From the NCBI GenBank assembly GCA_943367475.1, contig CALRJH020000013.1, positions 1 to 64,000 of the forward strand: a stretch of 64,000 nucleotides of DNA. Direction: 5' to 3'. The notes beneath the pieces were generated by a model that was not told the DNA's origin, ran no database searches, and saw only the letters and a program-made list of their open reading frames with translations. The number at the start of each line of letters is the position of its first letter. Positions within the stretch are counted from its first letter, which is position 1. The translations under genes and the position numbers were made by a program. This stretch comes from Methylophilus sp943367475 (GTDB lineage Bacteria; Pseudomonadota; Gammaproteobacteria; Burkholderiales; Methylophilaceae). This document shows, piece by piece, positions 1-9,014 of this stretch.

Positions 1-22
1 TTGTAATAAATACAAAGTCTGA

Positions 23-94
23 TTATTTGTTCATGACGTACATAGTCACTTCAAAGCCAAAACGCATTTCGGTAGCAGCTGGTTTAGTCCACAT
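23..94 (-). CDS. pqqA: PQQ precursor peptide PqqA
   Basis: A 23-residue reading frame beginning MWTKPAATEM and ending YVMNK. PqqA is the ribosomal peptide whose Glu and Tyr are cross-linked to make pyrroloquinoline quinone, the cofactor of methanol and glucose dehydrogenases. The diagnostic E-x-x-x-Y pair is present as E15 and Y19 in EVTMY, and the length matches the family (about 22-30 residues). A clear ribosome-binding site (AAAGGAG) lies 6 nt before the ATG. The gene points out of the window, so pqqB and the other biosynthesis genes are expected beyond the left edge; that part is inference. The gene is too short for ordinary ORF callers. Confidence 0.9.
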   Translation of the reverse strand: MWTKPAATEMRFGFEVTMYVMNK

Positions 95-192
95 AATGAT
101 CTCCTTTGGGTTGTTTGGAAGTACATCGTGTTTGATGTGCTTGTATGACCTTGACTATACGCCGGTGTTTCAATTTCACACTGAGGCCTTTG

Positions 193-217
193 CGTAAAAT
201 CCACTCATGATTTTACG
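193..217. repeat. 9-bp inverted repeat upstream of pqqA
   Basis: CGTAAAATC (193-201) and GATTTTACG (209-217) form a perfect 9-bp inverted repeat with a 7-nt loop. It lies in the divergent region between pqqA and the gene at 317. It could be an operator or a hairpin; no T-tract marks it as a terminator. I do not recognise a regulator for it. Confidence 0.4.
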
Positions 218-286
218 TAGATTTTTAACGATGATTTTGCCGCGCCCGGAAATGATTACGATCAATTTACAATCGCACCTTTTTGC

Positions 287-299
287 GCAACAATGTTGC
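287..299. promoter_or_regulatory. Zur-like operator upstream of the 317 gene
   Basis: GCAACAATGTTGC has the same GCAAC-N3-GTTGC core as the two operators in front of the zinc-transporter operon at 10755 and 10809. It ends 17 nt before the start codon at 317, where a bound repressor would block transcription. Assignment to Zur is inference from the shared core and from the zur gene in this window. Confidence 0.6.
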
Positions 300-316
300 A
301 ATTTTAGGGGGCAACG

Positions 317-1369
317 ATGCGTTACTTGTTCATCATAATGGTGGGGCTGCATATTACAGGTGCATTTGCGCAGGCGCCATTTGTTGGAATGGGTCAGCAC
401 GTGTTAGCGGGTAGTGCACACGCATGGATGCAGCCTGTCGGAAAGACCGCATTGCCGATCACGGTCATCCATGGTCAATTTTCCGGCCCGGTATTGACAC
501 TGACTGCAGGGATTCATGGCGATGAGTTTCCAGCGATATTTGCCCTGCAACAACTCGCTAAAACCATACAGCCTGACCAATTGCATGGCACATTGATACT
601 GGTACACCTTGCCAATCTGGAGGGCTTTCACGGGCGCAGAATCGCACTGAGCCCGGTGGATGAGAAAAACCTCAATCGTGTGTTTCCGGGCCGGGCAGGG
701 GGCACCCTGACTGAACAGATTGCCTACTTGATGACTGAGCAGATTATCAGCAAGAGCGACTACCTGCTGGATATTCACTCCGGCAGTGCCAACCAGACGT
801 TGTTGCCGCATGTGTATTCCCCGGTCATGCATCAGGCGCCGCTGGACGAGAAAACATTGGCCTTTGCCAAATCATTGGGTATCCCGCAGATTGTGCTATA
901 CGACGAGCGTCCCCATGACCCTGCGCATTCAATTTCCTATCCCAATACAGCGCAAACCAGAGGCAAGCCGGGGCTGACGCTGGAGGTCGGTCAGTTGGGG
1001 CAACGCTCGGCAGAGGATAGTGCATTGATTTTGCAGGCATGCCTGAATGCCATGCGCCATTTAAGTATGCTTGATGCGTCAGCGGTAAACGGCAGTGCTA
1101 TGGTTTCGACCACTGCCCAATCCAATTTACAGCCGGTGCTCTATCGCAAGCTGGTGGAGGTGCGCAGCACAGTGACCGGCATTTTTTATCCGCTGGTCAA
1201 GGTGGGCGAGGCAGTGGTGTCAGGGCAAGCTGTGGGGCGGGTAGAAAATTACTTTGGCCAGCCCTTGGAAACCTTGTATGCCCCGGTGGCCGGGACGGTG
1301 CTCATGCAAAAAGAAACACCGCCCATCCGCGAAGGTGAGTCGACCACAGACATCGGCGTCTTGCAATAA
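317..1369 (+). CDS. secreted succinylglutamate desuccinylase/aspartoacylase-family protein
   Basis: A 350-residue protein of the AstE/AspA branch of zinc-dependent M14-like hydrolases. The zinc site is visible as GIHGDE (H67, E70) and DIHSG (H154); a likely catalytic glutamate follows in LEVG (E223), and N120-R121 matches the family's substrate-binding NxxR. Unlike cytosolic AstE it starts with a signal peptide (about residues 1-20, cleavage after AFAQA), so it should act in the periplasm. The last 70 residues form a beta-rich biotinyl/lipoyl-like tail. The substrate is unknown. A Zur-like operator lies just upstream, suggesting expression in zinc shortage. The family call is secure, the role is not. 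Confidence 0.8.
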   Translation: MRYLFIIMVGLHITGAFAQAPFVGMGQHVLAGSAHAWMQPVGKTALPITVIHGQFSGPVLTLTAGIHGDEFPAIFALQQLAKTIQPDQLHGTLILVHLANLEGFHGRRIALSPVDEKNLNRVFPGRAGGTLTEQIAYLMTEQIISKSDYLLDIHSGSANQTLLPHVYSPVMHQAPLDEKTLAFAKSLGIPQIVLYDERPHDPAHSISYPNTAQTRGKPGLTLEVGQLGQRSAEDSALILQACLNAMRHLSMLDASAVNGSAMVSTTAQSNLQPVLYRKLVEVRSTVTGIFYPLVKVGEAVVSGQAVGRVENYFGQPLETLYAPVAGTVLMQKETPPIREGESTTDIGVLQ

Positions 1370-1379
1370 CTGCCAGCGT

Positions 1380-2645
1380 TCAATCGGCCTTTGCAGACGC
1401 GAACACAGGCAAGTGCTGGAAGTCTTCCGCAGTCAACGGTTTTTCTTCAAACAAAAACGGGTACACAGCATGCCGCAAGGCGGTATGAAAGCGTTCAATC
1501 TGCTGTCTGTGCACAAGCAAGTGCGTCACATTGCTTTGCGCAACTTCCTCCAGACGGCGCTGCACCCATAATCCCGGCAGCAAGTACTCCAGTTGCTGTG
1601 TCGCCTGATCACGCTGCATCAGGGCCTGTTCGCGCGCAGTTACTTGCGGTACCAGTTTGACATCCGCCATGTGTTGAAAGGCAAAATACCATTTCCAGTG
1701 AAAGCGGCCAGTGACGGGCGGGGTGTCGCGCCATTGCGGATACAAGGCATAAAAAGGCGTGAGGGTGTCTGTTTTGGGTAAATCCCATGCGCCATGGACC
1801 AGTTGCCGGTGTTGCAGTGCAATCTGGCTACCGACCTCAACAGGCAGGTGCGTATGACACCACAGTTGTGCCAGATTGGGCAATATCATACACATCAGCA
1901 GCCAGATGCCGCTGAGTAGCATGGCATTAAAGCTGGCGTTGAGTGCGCGGGCATGCAGGCTGATGACCGTACACACTATTGTCCAGAACAGGGTGTACAG
2001 CAGGGAAATGGCCAGTACCAACAGCAGCGGGCCGGGTGAAAGCGTGTGCAGGGCGGCAAAGGCGGTGACTGGCAGGGTGAACACGATGGCAATCAGCAGC
2101 CAGCGTGCCATCACCCGTTTAAACCAGAATTGTGCAGGCTTGACCAGCAGGCTGTTTAAAAACAGCAGCCGATGGGCCTGCTGTTCACTGGCCTTGAGGT
2201 CATGCAGCAGGGCGATACAGAGCAGTGGCGAAAAAAACACCAGCCAGAACGCATAATCAAAGCTGCCCAGCATCACATATTCCGGATGATGCGACTCGCC
2301 ATCATAGAGCTGCCCCTGCAAGCCCAGTAGGCGGATGCGTTGCACATACGGCGTGACCAGGCGATTGCCCAGTGCAATAAAACTCCACTCGGTGGGGGCA
2401 TGGTACACATTATGAAACAGGTAATAGCCGAGTTCGCCCGCATCCAGTGTGCCATTGTGTTGATGGCTTTGCAGGTAGTCCTGCTTGCGCAAGCTTTCTT
2501 CCTGCTGTGCGTGCAGGATTTGTGTGCGGATATGTGCGATATTTTGCCAGCCATTTTGCAGGCTGAGGCTGGTGAGTATCAGGCTGAGTAGCACCAGCAG
2601 CACCATGCTGCGTTGCTTGAGCAGCAGTTTCAGTTCGTGTTTCAT
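1380..2645 (-). CDS. ABC-2-type permease (DUF3526-like), second subunit
   Basis: A 421-residue membrane protein, last gene of a four-gene minus-strand operon. The start is taken at MKHELKLLLKQ (2645) because this ATG overlaps the upstream gene's TGA as ATGA; a longer reading would add 46 polar residues of out-of-frame character. The layout is one N-terminal membrane helix, a roughly 120-residue extracytoplasmic domain, then a cluster of helices and a C-terminal extracytoplasmic segment, as in NosY/DUF3526 permeases. It probably pairs with the 2642-4051 subunit and the ATPase at 4048. Cargo and direction are unknown. Confidence 0.75.
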   Translation of the reverse strand: MKHELKLLLKQRSMVLLVLLSLILTSLSLQNGWQNIAHIRTQILHAQQEESLRKQDYLQSHQHNGTLDAGELGYYLFHNVYHAPTEWSFIALGNRLVTPYVQRIRLLGLQGQLYDGESHHPEYVMLGSFDYAFWLVFFSPLLCIALLHDLKASEQQAHRLLFLNSLLVKPAQFWFKRVMARWLLIAIVFTLPVTAFAALHTLSPGPLLLVLAISLLYTLFWTIVCTVISLHARALNASFNAMLLSGIWLLMCMILPNLAQLWCHTHLPVEVGSQIALQHRQLVHGAWDLPKTDTLTPFYALYPQWRDTPPVTGRFHWKWYFAFQHMADVKLVPQVTAREQALMQRDQATQQLEYLLPGLWVQRRLEEVAQSNVTHLLVHRQQIERFHTALRHAVYPFLFEEKPLTAEDFQHLPVFASAKAD

Positions 2646-4051
2646 GTGCGTTGACTCACTTTGTAAAGCAGTGCGCAAGGCAAGACAATCCAACCCAGCA
2701 ATACCAGTAACGAGACCAGCAGGGTGGTGCGACTGACGTCGATGGCGGCCAGATGTACCGTCGGGCGTGGAGCGTTTTGCCAAAACGCGGCATCCACGCG
2801 GGTATTTTTATCCTCTGCCTGCGACACTTTGAAGGTATGAATCTGATTCAAGTATTGAATCAGCTGATAACGGCGCGCTTCGGCTTGCCTGATAAAGGCC
2901 TGATGATGCGCGAGGTCATTGCCGCTGCTGGCCATCTGCACATATTGCATGGCCAGTGCCGGGCTTAGCCACAACCAGTGCCGGATCTGCGCATTTTGTC
3001 TGGCCAGTTGCGCATCATGCAGGGCTTGCTGTTCGCGGTAGACCGCAGTGGTCAGGCGTTCGCCTTCCTGCATCAGCAGGCCGTTGTAATTGACCGGCAA
3101 GTCTTCTGTACGTGACACGCCATACTGTTTGAGCGTTTTTGCTTTGAATGCGGCAAAATGCGGGTCATCCGGGTTATGGCTATCGCCCAGGGTTTTGAGT
3201 TTGATTTCAGCATGGTATTCGGCCTCGGTGCGCGGTTGTGTCGGGTGCAGCACCTGCGCCAGATTGGCCAAGCCGCGCGGAAAAATAATACACAGGCATA
3301 CCCAGCACAACAGCAAGGTTAACAAAGCCGCATGCAGTTGCCGGCTCCACCATGACACAGCCACCACCAGCAAGCACCAGCCTGCCATATACAGCAACTG
3401 TGCCAGCAGCATCAAGCCCAGCCTGAGCATGGCCTGATCGCTGTGCCAGCTCCAGAAGCCAGCCCATAAGGCTTGCAGACACAATAGAAGCAGAAACGGC
3501 AGAAACAGGGCCAGCCATTTGCCTGCTGCAATCTGCCAGGCCGGGATGCCGTTGCCACGCATATAAGCCAGGGTGCCCGCCAGTTTTTCTGCGGTGACGG
3601 TGGCATACGCGATCATGATCAAAAACAGCGGCATCCACCATTGCACGATCATGCCGGGGGTCATCAGCGGAAACCGGCCCAGACTGGTGGCCTCGGTCGC
3701 GGGGTTGAAGTTGGCACTGTTTAAACGATGTGCTTCCAGATAGACCAGATGCCCGGACTGATCGATAATCCCGGGCTCAATCACACTCAGTGGGTGCAAG
3801 GGTTTGGCGACAAAATCACCAAAATGGGATACCCGGTGCGGGTGTCGGTCGGGCTGTGATTGCCAGTCATGCTGGCTGCGTTGGGTGACTTCTGCCACTG
3901 TGCGTGCATGGTCTTGCCAGTGATGGTGTGCAGCGAACGCTGCAACCAGCCACAATACCAGCAAACCCGTGAGCAGTAAGGCAGGTACGCGGGCATGCCA
4001 CCAGCGTCGCCATTCATTGCAAGCGATGGTCCATACAGGGGAAGCGTTCAT
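2642..4051 (-). CDS. ABC-2-type permease (DUF3526-like), first subunit
   Basis: A 469-residue membrane protein with the same layout as its downstream neighbour: an N-terminal helix (about residues 20-40), a periplasmic stretch with a conserved-looking HRVSHFGDF segment, a block of about five helices (145-300), a long periplasmic region rich in charged residues, and a last helix near 440-460. This matches DUF3526-type ABC-2 permeases. The start overlaps the ATPase stop by 4 nt and the stop overlaps the next permease by 4 nt, so the three are translationally coupled. The substrate cannot be read from sequence. Confidence 0.75.
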   Translation of the reverse strand: MNASPVWTIACNEWRRWWHARVPALLLTGLLVLWLVAAFAAHHHWQDHARTVAEVTQRSQHDWQSQPDRHPHRVSHFGDFVAKPLHPLSVIEPGIIDQSGHLVYLEAHRLNSANFNPATEATSLGRFPLMTPGMIVQWWMPLFLIMIAYATVTAEKLAGTLAYMRGNGIPAWQIAAGKWLALFLPFLLLLCLQALWAGFWSWHSDQAMLRLGLMLLAQLLYMAGWCLLVVAVSWWSRQLHAALLTLLLCWVCLCIIFPRGLANLAQVLHPTQPRTEAEYHAEIKLKTLGDSHNPDDPHFAAFKAKTLKQYGVSRTEDLPVNYNGLLMQEGERLTTAVYREQQALHDAQLARQNAQIRHWLWLSPALAMQYVQMASSGNDLAHHQAFIRQAEARRYQLIQYLNQIHTFKVSQAEDKNTRVDAAFWQNAPRPTVHLAAIDVSRTTLLVSLLVLLGWIVLPCALLYKVSQRT

Positions 4052-4761
4052 GCCTGTCCTTGGTACAATTGTTTGAGACTTTGTAGCGTCAGTGTCGATT
4101 GATCCAGCAATACAGGCTGCAATTGACCGTTGGCCAGCATCAGCAAGCGGTCAGAAAACGCCATGGCCGATAACACATCATGCGTCACCACCAGCACGCC
4201 CATGCCCTTGTTTTTACACTGTAAAATCAGCTGGTTAAGCTCTTCGGTGGCTTGCGGGTCCAGGCCTGAATTGGGCTCATCCAGCAGCAATAACTTTGCC
4301 TGCTTTGCCAGCGCCAGTGCCAGCATGACCTTTTGTTTCATGCCTTTGGAATATTCACTGCATGGGCGCTGCCAGGCGTGTTCCGGCAACCCCACCATAT
4401 TTAAACAGGTCGGTATATCCATCGTCTGGCTCACGGAGGTAAGACTCAGAAAATAGCGGATATTCTCAATGGCCGACAGGTGGCCATAGACCGCAGGCTG
4501 CTCGGGCACATAAGCCAGTTGCGACAAAGCCTGCGACCTCGCTTGTGCAATATCCACCCCTGCAATCAGAATCTGCCCGCTTTGATCGACATTGTTAGCA
4601 TGCAAGCCCAGAATGCTTTTGAGCAGTGTGGATTTGCCTGCGCCATTGCTGCCCAATACCGAAACCACTTCTTCGGCCTGTAGCGTGAGCGCAAGCTGTT
4701 GCAGAATGTCACGCCCGGCAAAGCGCAGGCTGAGCTGTTCAATACATAATAATGCGGTCAT
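4048..4761 (-). CDS. ABC transporter ATP-binding protein
   Basis: A 237-residue ATPase with a Walker A (GSNGAGKS, residues 37-44), an ABC signature of the relaxed type (YSKGMKQ), a Walker B (LLLLDEPNSGLD) and a switch His (VVTHD). The relaxed signature and small size fit ATPases of ABC-2-type permeases rather than BtuCD-type siderophore importers. It lies between a TonB-dependent receptor and two permeases with 4-nt overlaps on both sides, so all four products should be made together. Confidence 0.9.
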   Translation of the reverse strand: MTALLCIEQLSLRFAGRDILQQLALTLQAEEVVSVLGSNGAGKSTLLKSILGLHANNVDQSGQILIAGVDIAQARSQALSQLAYVPEQPAVYGHLSAIENIRYFLSLTSVSQTMDIPTCLNMVGLPEHAWQRPCSEYSKGMKQKVMLALALAKQAKLLLLDEPNSGLDPQATEELNQLILQCKNKGMGVLVVTHDVLSAMAFSDRLLMLANGQLQPVLLDQSTLTLQSLKQLYQGQA

Positions 4762-6806
4762 TTGAAATCCATAGTGGCGGTGAGCATAAAGTTACGGCCT
4801 GCACCGGGGGCGAAGTTGAGCTGATTTAAAGCACCCGTTGTCGAAAAGTCATACACATACTCATAATATTTGTCGAAAATATTATTGGCCAGCAGGCTGA
4901 CTCTGCCCCAATTGGTTTTATAGTCTATGTTGGCATTGGTAAGCGTGTAGGCCCCATATTTTCCGCCCTGATTACTCTCGTTGACGTAGTACGCACCTTG
5001 TCTGTCAATATGCAGTCTAGCAATCCAGTCAGCATTGGGTAGAAACTGCAGGCCTAGCGATGCGGTGTGGTCAGGGATGCCACGGATGCTATTGCCCTGA
5101 AAATTCGGGTTTTGCGCATTTGGTTCATCAATTTTGGCATACACCTTGGAGACATTGCCCCAGAAGCTTAACTGCTCATTCAATTTGTAATCGAAACTTG
5201 CATCAAGACCCTGCCTGCGTGTCGCGCCCAATAAGCGTCGGGTGCCATCAATATTGATAAATTCGTTTTCTGCTTTTTGTTGCCAGTAGGAAACGCGGGT
5301 ATTGAAATCATTATTCCATCCACTTTTTAGACCCAGTTCCCAGCCATCGTTAATGGCTACATCTACTGGAATTGTCCCGCCGCGTGTATTTAAATCCGTG
5401 CCGGTTGGGGTTTGAAAGCTGCGTCCTGCATTAGCAAACAAGGTCTGTTGATTGTTTAAATTTGCAAACACATTGAATTTGGGTTGCACAATAGTCTGGT
5501 CATTCAGCATGGTTGTCACCAGCGTCGTACCGTTATTTACAAAACGGTTTTTAGGATCACTGCTCAGTCGATCAACACGATAAGCAATATTCCAGCGCAG
5601 CCAATCTAGCGGTGTATTCTCAAATTTTGCATAAATACCTTGTGCGGTAAAGTCATACCTGGCATCGCGACGAATTGTGGTTAAACGTTGACGAAATTCG
5701 CTCACCTCTTGGTGCTCAATATCGTAACCTGACTCGAACGCCCACTGCGGGCTGATTTTCCAGTTAAGTTTAGCAATAAAGCCGGTAGAGGTTTGATCTT
5801 CAAACCTGTTTTCGACAGCGGGTGAACCGACAAAGCGCACATTCCGTTCACGATCAAAATTCTGCCAATAAGTCTTCAGGCTTACATCCACGTCATTGTT
5901 AAAGAAATAATCATAATGCAGGCTCAGGTGCTTGAATTCTTTTTCCCCGCTATCATTGAGTGCATTGGGCGCCACGCCTCGGCGGTCTTCACGCGCCTGC
6001 GCTTTGGTCATATAACCAGGCGCCTCGGGTGAGTTATATTTGCCATATTTGGCGCTTAAGGCGAGAGTGGATTGATCAAAGTCCAGTTGCCAGCGCCCGG
6101 ACAAGGCTATTTTTTCATTCTCGGTATGATCCCTGAAGCCGTTGCCTTTACGGTAGCCGAGGGCATAGTTTTGAGTGAGATTGTCTTGTTTTTCACCATA
6201 ATAGCCCTGCATTTCGCGCGTTTGAAAGCTGCCATAGCCAAATTGCAACTGCTTGCCCACATCTTTACGGGTTTCTACCTTGTAGTTACCCGCTGTTGCA
6301 AACAGCCCGGTGCTGGCATCACTGGTGCCTTTAAACACCTGAACGCTCTGGATATTGGTCGGGAACAGGTAGTCCAGCTCACTTAAACCGGAAAACAGGT
6401 TGGAGGGAATGCCATCCACTAGCAGTTTGGCGTTGGGTGTTTCGCCATCACCGCTGAAGCCGCGAATAGAAATTTCAGTATTGACGATACCTTGACTGTA
6501 GCGTGACAGCACCACCCCTGGCGTTTTGGTAAACAGTTCCAAGGTGTCTGTCACATGCTCGTATTCGAGCTCTTCACGCGTGATGACGTCGACTGAACCT
6601 GCGAGGCCTTTATCTGTGGCGGTCACTTGCTCCTGATTGCCAAGCACCACCACACTGTCAAGCTCTACGCTTACGGTATCTTCTGTTTTTTGTTTAGCCT
6701 TGCTACGCGTGTTTGTATTGTCTGTCGCTGTGGCTTCTTCAGCCACGGCGGGCACGACAGGTAATAACAAAAGTGCCAGCAAGCTGGCGATTGTTTTTTG
6801 ACGCAT
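4758..6806 (-). CDS. TonB-dependent outer-membrane receptor
   Basis: A 682-residue receptor. The start is placed at MRQKTIASLL (6806), which begins a typical signal peptide (cleavage after AVA, about residue 22) and has a GGGAAG-like ribosome-binding site; a longer frame would add 27 residues before it. A plug domain (about 60-175: VITREELE, TPGV, SIRGFSGDGETPNAKLLVDGIP) is followed by a 22-strand-type barrel ending in an aromatic-rich last strand (FMLTATMDFK). There is no STN signalling domain, so it is a plain transporter. A Fur-like box lies about 107 nt upstream, which points to iron or a siderophore; the ligand is unknown. It is first in an operon with an ABC-2 system. Confidence 0.9.
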   Translation of the reverse strand: MRQKTIASLLALLLLPVVPAVAEEATATDNTNTRSKAKQKTEDTVSVELDSVVVLGNQEQVTATDKGLAGSVDVITREELEYEHVTDTLELFTKTPGVVLSRYSQGIVNTEISIRGFSGDGETPNAKLLVDGIPSNLFSGLSELDYLFPTNIQSVQVFKGTSDASTGLFATAGNYKVETRKDVGKQLQFGYGSFQTREMQGYYGEKQDNLTQNYALGYRKGNGFRDHTENEKIALSGRWQLDFDQSTLALSAKYGKYNSPEAPGYMTKAQAREDRRGVAPNALNDSGEKEFKHLSLHYDYFFNNDVDVSLKTYWQNFDRERNVRFVGSPAVENRFEDQTSTGFIAKLNWKISPQWAFESGYDIEHQEVSEFRQRLTTIRRDARYDFTAQGIYAKFENTPLDWLRWNIAYRVDRLSSDPKNRFVNNGTTLVTTMLNDQTIVQPKFNVFANLNNQQTLFANAGRSFQTPTGTDLNTRGGTIPVDVAINDGWELGLKSGWNNDFNTRVSYWQQKAENEFINIDGTRRLLGATRRQGLDASFDYKLNEQLSFWGNVSKVYAKIDEPNAQNPNFQGNSIRGIPDHTASLGLQFLPNADWIARLHIDRQGAYYVNESNQGGKYGAYTLTNANIDYKTNWGRVSLLANNIFDKYYEYVYDFSTTGALNQLNFAPGAGRNFMLTATMDFK

Positions 6807-6912
6807 GATGTTTCTTCCCGGTAAGTGATATTTCAAAATGAATTTCTGTTGTGATGTCTCGCTTGCAGCGCACCAGCATTTTGCCATCAGGATTCTTTTT
6901 AAATTCGACTTG

Positions 6913-6931
6913 TTAAATAAGAATCATTATA
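6913..6931. promoter_or_regulatory. Fur-like box
   Basis: The 19-mer starting TTAAATAAGAATC matches the classical Fur box GATAATGATAATCATTATC at 13 of 19 positions, including an unbroken AATCATTAT. It sits in the 272-bp region upstream of the TonB receptor, so that operon is probably iron-repressed. Confidence 0.55.
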
Positions 6932-7078
6932 AATTGGCCGCCAAGCGTTTTTGCTGAAAAATGCCAGGTATTATTCAAAAAAAACACTGTATGGACGCTG
7001 TGTATCGCTTGTGCGATCTGGTGTTTCATTTATGCGCGTATTTTGTATGCATGTGAGCAAGCATTTGAACAGGCCGAC

Positions 7079-7759
7079 TTACCATATTGCATCCAGCGCC
7101 AGCACCACGCGTGTACTCCCTGTTTCAATCTGCGGCGAGCGATGCACTGCGCCTGCATGCTGGTTGCCTTGCCACAAGCTGCCTTTGAGCAGCACCAATG
7201 CTTGTTGGGGTGCCTGGCAAATGCCCTGCGGGTGCAAAATCAAGGCTTGATGAAAGGCCTCCAGTGAACTGTTTGGCGTTGCAAACGCGTTTCTGTTGCA
7301 ATAGGCTTCATCCAGCCATTCGGTGCCCGGCCCAAGATAAGTGCACAGTAAACGGATGCCTGTACGGTCAATATGAAACTTGGGGCACATGGCATGTGAC
7401 AGCACTTCCAGCCGCAGGCCGAGGTGTGGGCAATCCAGCAAATCGGCGTAGACGTTGGCGATGTGTGCCATATCCGCTAGCAAAGCCTCCTTGCCGTGCC
7501 CGGCAACCAGTGGCAATTGACTGGCCAATTGCGGCTGGATTGCTTGTCTTGTGTCGAGCACAATGCGGAAGCCCGGCGCCATCTTGTCGGCATTGTGTGC
7601 CAGATAGTCCTGAATAGCGGTGTCGGGCGTGCGCGGCACCATGCAGACTTGCTGCGCGCCCTCAAAAATCGACAGTAATGCCATTGGGTTAAAGTGGATC
7701 GGCGCAGCGAAGCCATGCGGCGGTGGTGTGTGTGGTGCGGTATCCCTGACGGCGAGCAT
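7079..7759 (-). CDS. DUF1826 domain-containing protein
   Basis: A 226-residue protein of the DUF1826 family, known mainly for its genomic link to COG0523 GTPases and Zur-controlled genes; no biochemical function is established. The start at MLAVRDT (7759) lies one base after the stop of the upstream GTPase gene and follows a GAGGTG ribosome-binding site; an in-frame ATG 18 nt earlier is inside that gene. Conserved-looking stretches are HAMCPKFHID and LLCTYLGPGTEWL near the middle, and HRSPQIETGSTRVVLALD at the C-terminus, with several His/Cys that could hold metal. Last gene of the zinc operon. Confidence 0.8.
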   Translation of the reverse strand: MLAVRDTAPHTPPPHGFAAPIHFNPMALLSIFEGAQQVCMVPRTPDTAIQDYLAHNADKMAPGFRIVLDTRQAIQPQLASQLPLVAGHGKEALLADMAHIANVYADLLDCPHLGLRLEVLSHAMCPKFHIDRTGIRLLCTYLGPGTEWLDEAYCNRNAFATPNSSLEAFHQALILHPQGICQAPQQALVLLKGSLWQGNQHAGAVHRSPQIETGSTRVVLALDAIW

Positions 7760-7760
7760 C

Positions 7761-9014
7761 CTAGAGCACCTCCTCAACAGTATCCTCTTCTGCCGGCAGA
7801 TTGACTGACCACTGCGGGAACGGGTCGGGCAGGGTACGCCAGGCTTCCATGCCGAGCGCTATTTCGGCCTCGGTCATCAGGCAGGCATCAAACTGTGCGC
7901 TTAATGCGGCTTTATCCATCTGCATGCCGATGATCACCAGTTCCTGTTGGCGGTCACCGTACGGCTCTTGCCAGCGCGACTTGATGTGCTGAAAGCTGTC
8001 TGCATCTTCTGGCCAGTATTCACTCGGGGTGGCCACCCACCACATGCCTGCCAGTTCGGTACGCGTAACGGCGCCAGCCTGTGACCAGGTGGCGCAGAAG
8101 TCCGGGCGCGAGGCGATCCAGTAGCGGCCTTTAGAACGCACCACACCTGGCCATTCGGTGTTGAACCACTGCCACAGGCGTTGCGGGTGAAATGGTTTGC
8201 GTGCACGGTATGCAAAGCTGGAAATGCCGTATTCCTCGGTTTCTGGCACATGTTCGCCGCGCAGTTCCTGCAACCAGCCCGGTGCTTCTGCGGCCTGGTC
8301 AAAGTCAAACAAGCCGGTATTCATGATGCGGTTGAGCGGGACTTTGCCAAAGCTGCTATGCAGTAATTGCGCACGTGGATTCAGTGTTTTCAGAATCCCT
8401 TCCAGCTGACCTATCTCGGACGGCGTCATCAAGTCGGTTTTATTGAGCACCAGCACATCGCAAAACTCAATCTGATCGACCAACAAATCCACCACCGTGC
8501 GCTCGTCTTCTTCGCCCAGCGATTCGCCGCGGTCGCCCAGCATGTCCTGCGAGCTGTAGTCTTTGAGAAAGTGATAGCCATCAACCACGGTCACCATGGT
8601 ATCCAGCTGCGCCACATCGCCCAGCGAGCTGCCATCTTCATCGGCAAACGTAAAAGTTTCGGCAATCGGCAAGGGCTCTGAAATGCCGGTAGTTTCAATC
8701 AGCAAATAATCAAAGCGGCCTTCTTTGGCCAGGCGCGTGATTTCTACCAGTAGATCTTCGCGCAGGGTGCAGCAGATGCAGCCATTGCTCATCTCGACCA
8801 GTTTTTCTTCCTGGCGCGAGAGCTCGGCGCCGCCATCACGAACCAGTTGCGCATCGATATTCACTTCTGACATATCGTTGACGATGACCGCCACGCGCTT
8901 GCCTTCCCGGTTATTGAGGATATGGTTGAGCAGGGTGGTTTTACCCGCCCCTAAAAAACCGGAGAGCACGGTGACAGGGAGTTTTTTAACAATTGCAGTG
9001 CTTATACCAGACAT
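7761..9014 (-). CDS. COG0523 GTPase, ZigA/YciC-type zinc metallochaperone
   Basis: A 417-residue G3E P-loop GTPase: Walker A GFLGAGKTT (residues 19-27), metal-binding GCICC (78-82), switch ETTGISEP, NKTD guanine specificity motif, and a C-terminal CobW_C domain (about 290-400). Members of this subgroup are made in zinc shortage and are thought to hand zinc to client enzymes. Its start overlaps the end of the other GTPase gene by 13 nt. The position in an operon with a ZIP importer and DUF1826 behind Zur-like boxes supports a zinc role; the client is unknown. Confidence 0.9.
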   Translation of the reverse strand: MSGISTAIVKKLPVTVLSGFLGAGKTTLLNHILNNREGKRVAVIVNDMSEVNIDAQLVRDGGAELSRQEEKLVEMSNGCICCTLREDLLVEITRLAKEGRFDYLLIETTGISEPLPIAETFTFADEDGSSLGDVAQLDTMVTVVDGYHFLKDYSSQDMLGDRGESLGEEDERTVVDLLVDQIEFCDVLVLNKTDLMTPSEIGQLEGILKTLNPRAQLLHSSFGKVPLNRIMNTGLFDFDQAAEAPGWLQELRGEHVPETEEYGISSFAYRARKPFHPQRLWQWFNTEWPGVVRSKGRYWIASRPDFCATWSQAGAVTRTELAGMWWVATPSEYWPEDADSFQHIKSRWQEPYGDRQQELVIIGMQMDKAALSAQFDACLMTEAEIALGMEAWRTLPDPFPQWSVNLPAEEDTVEEVL

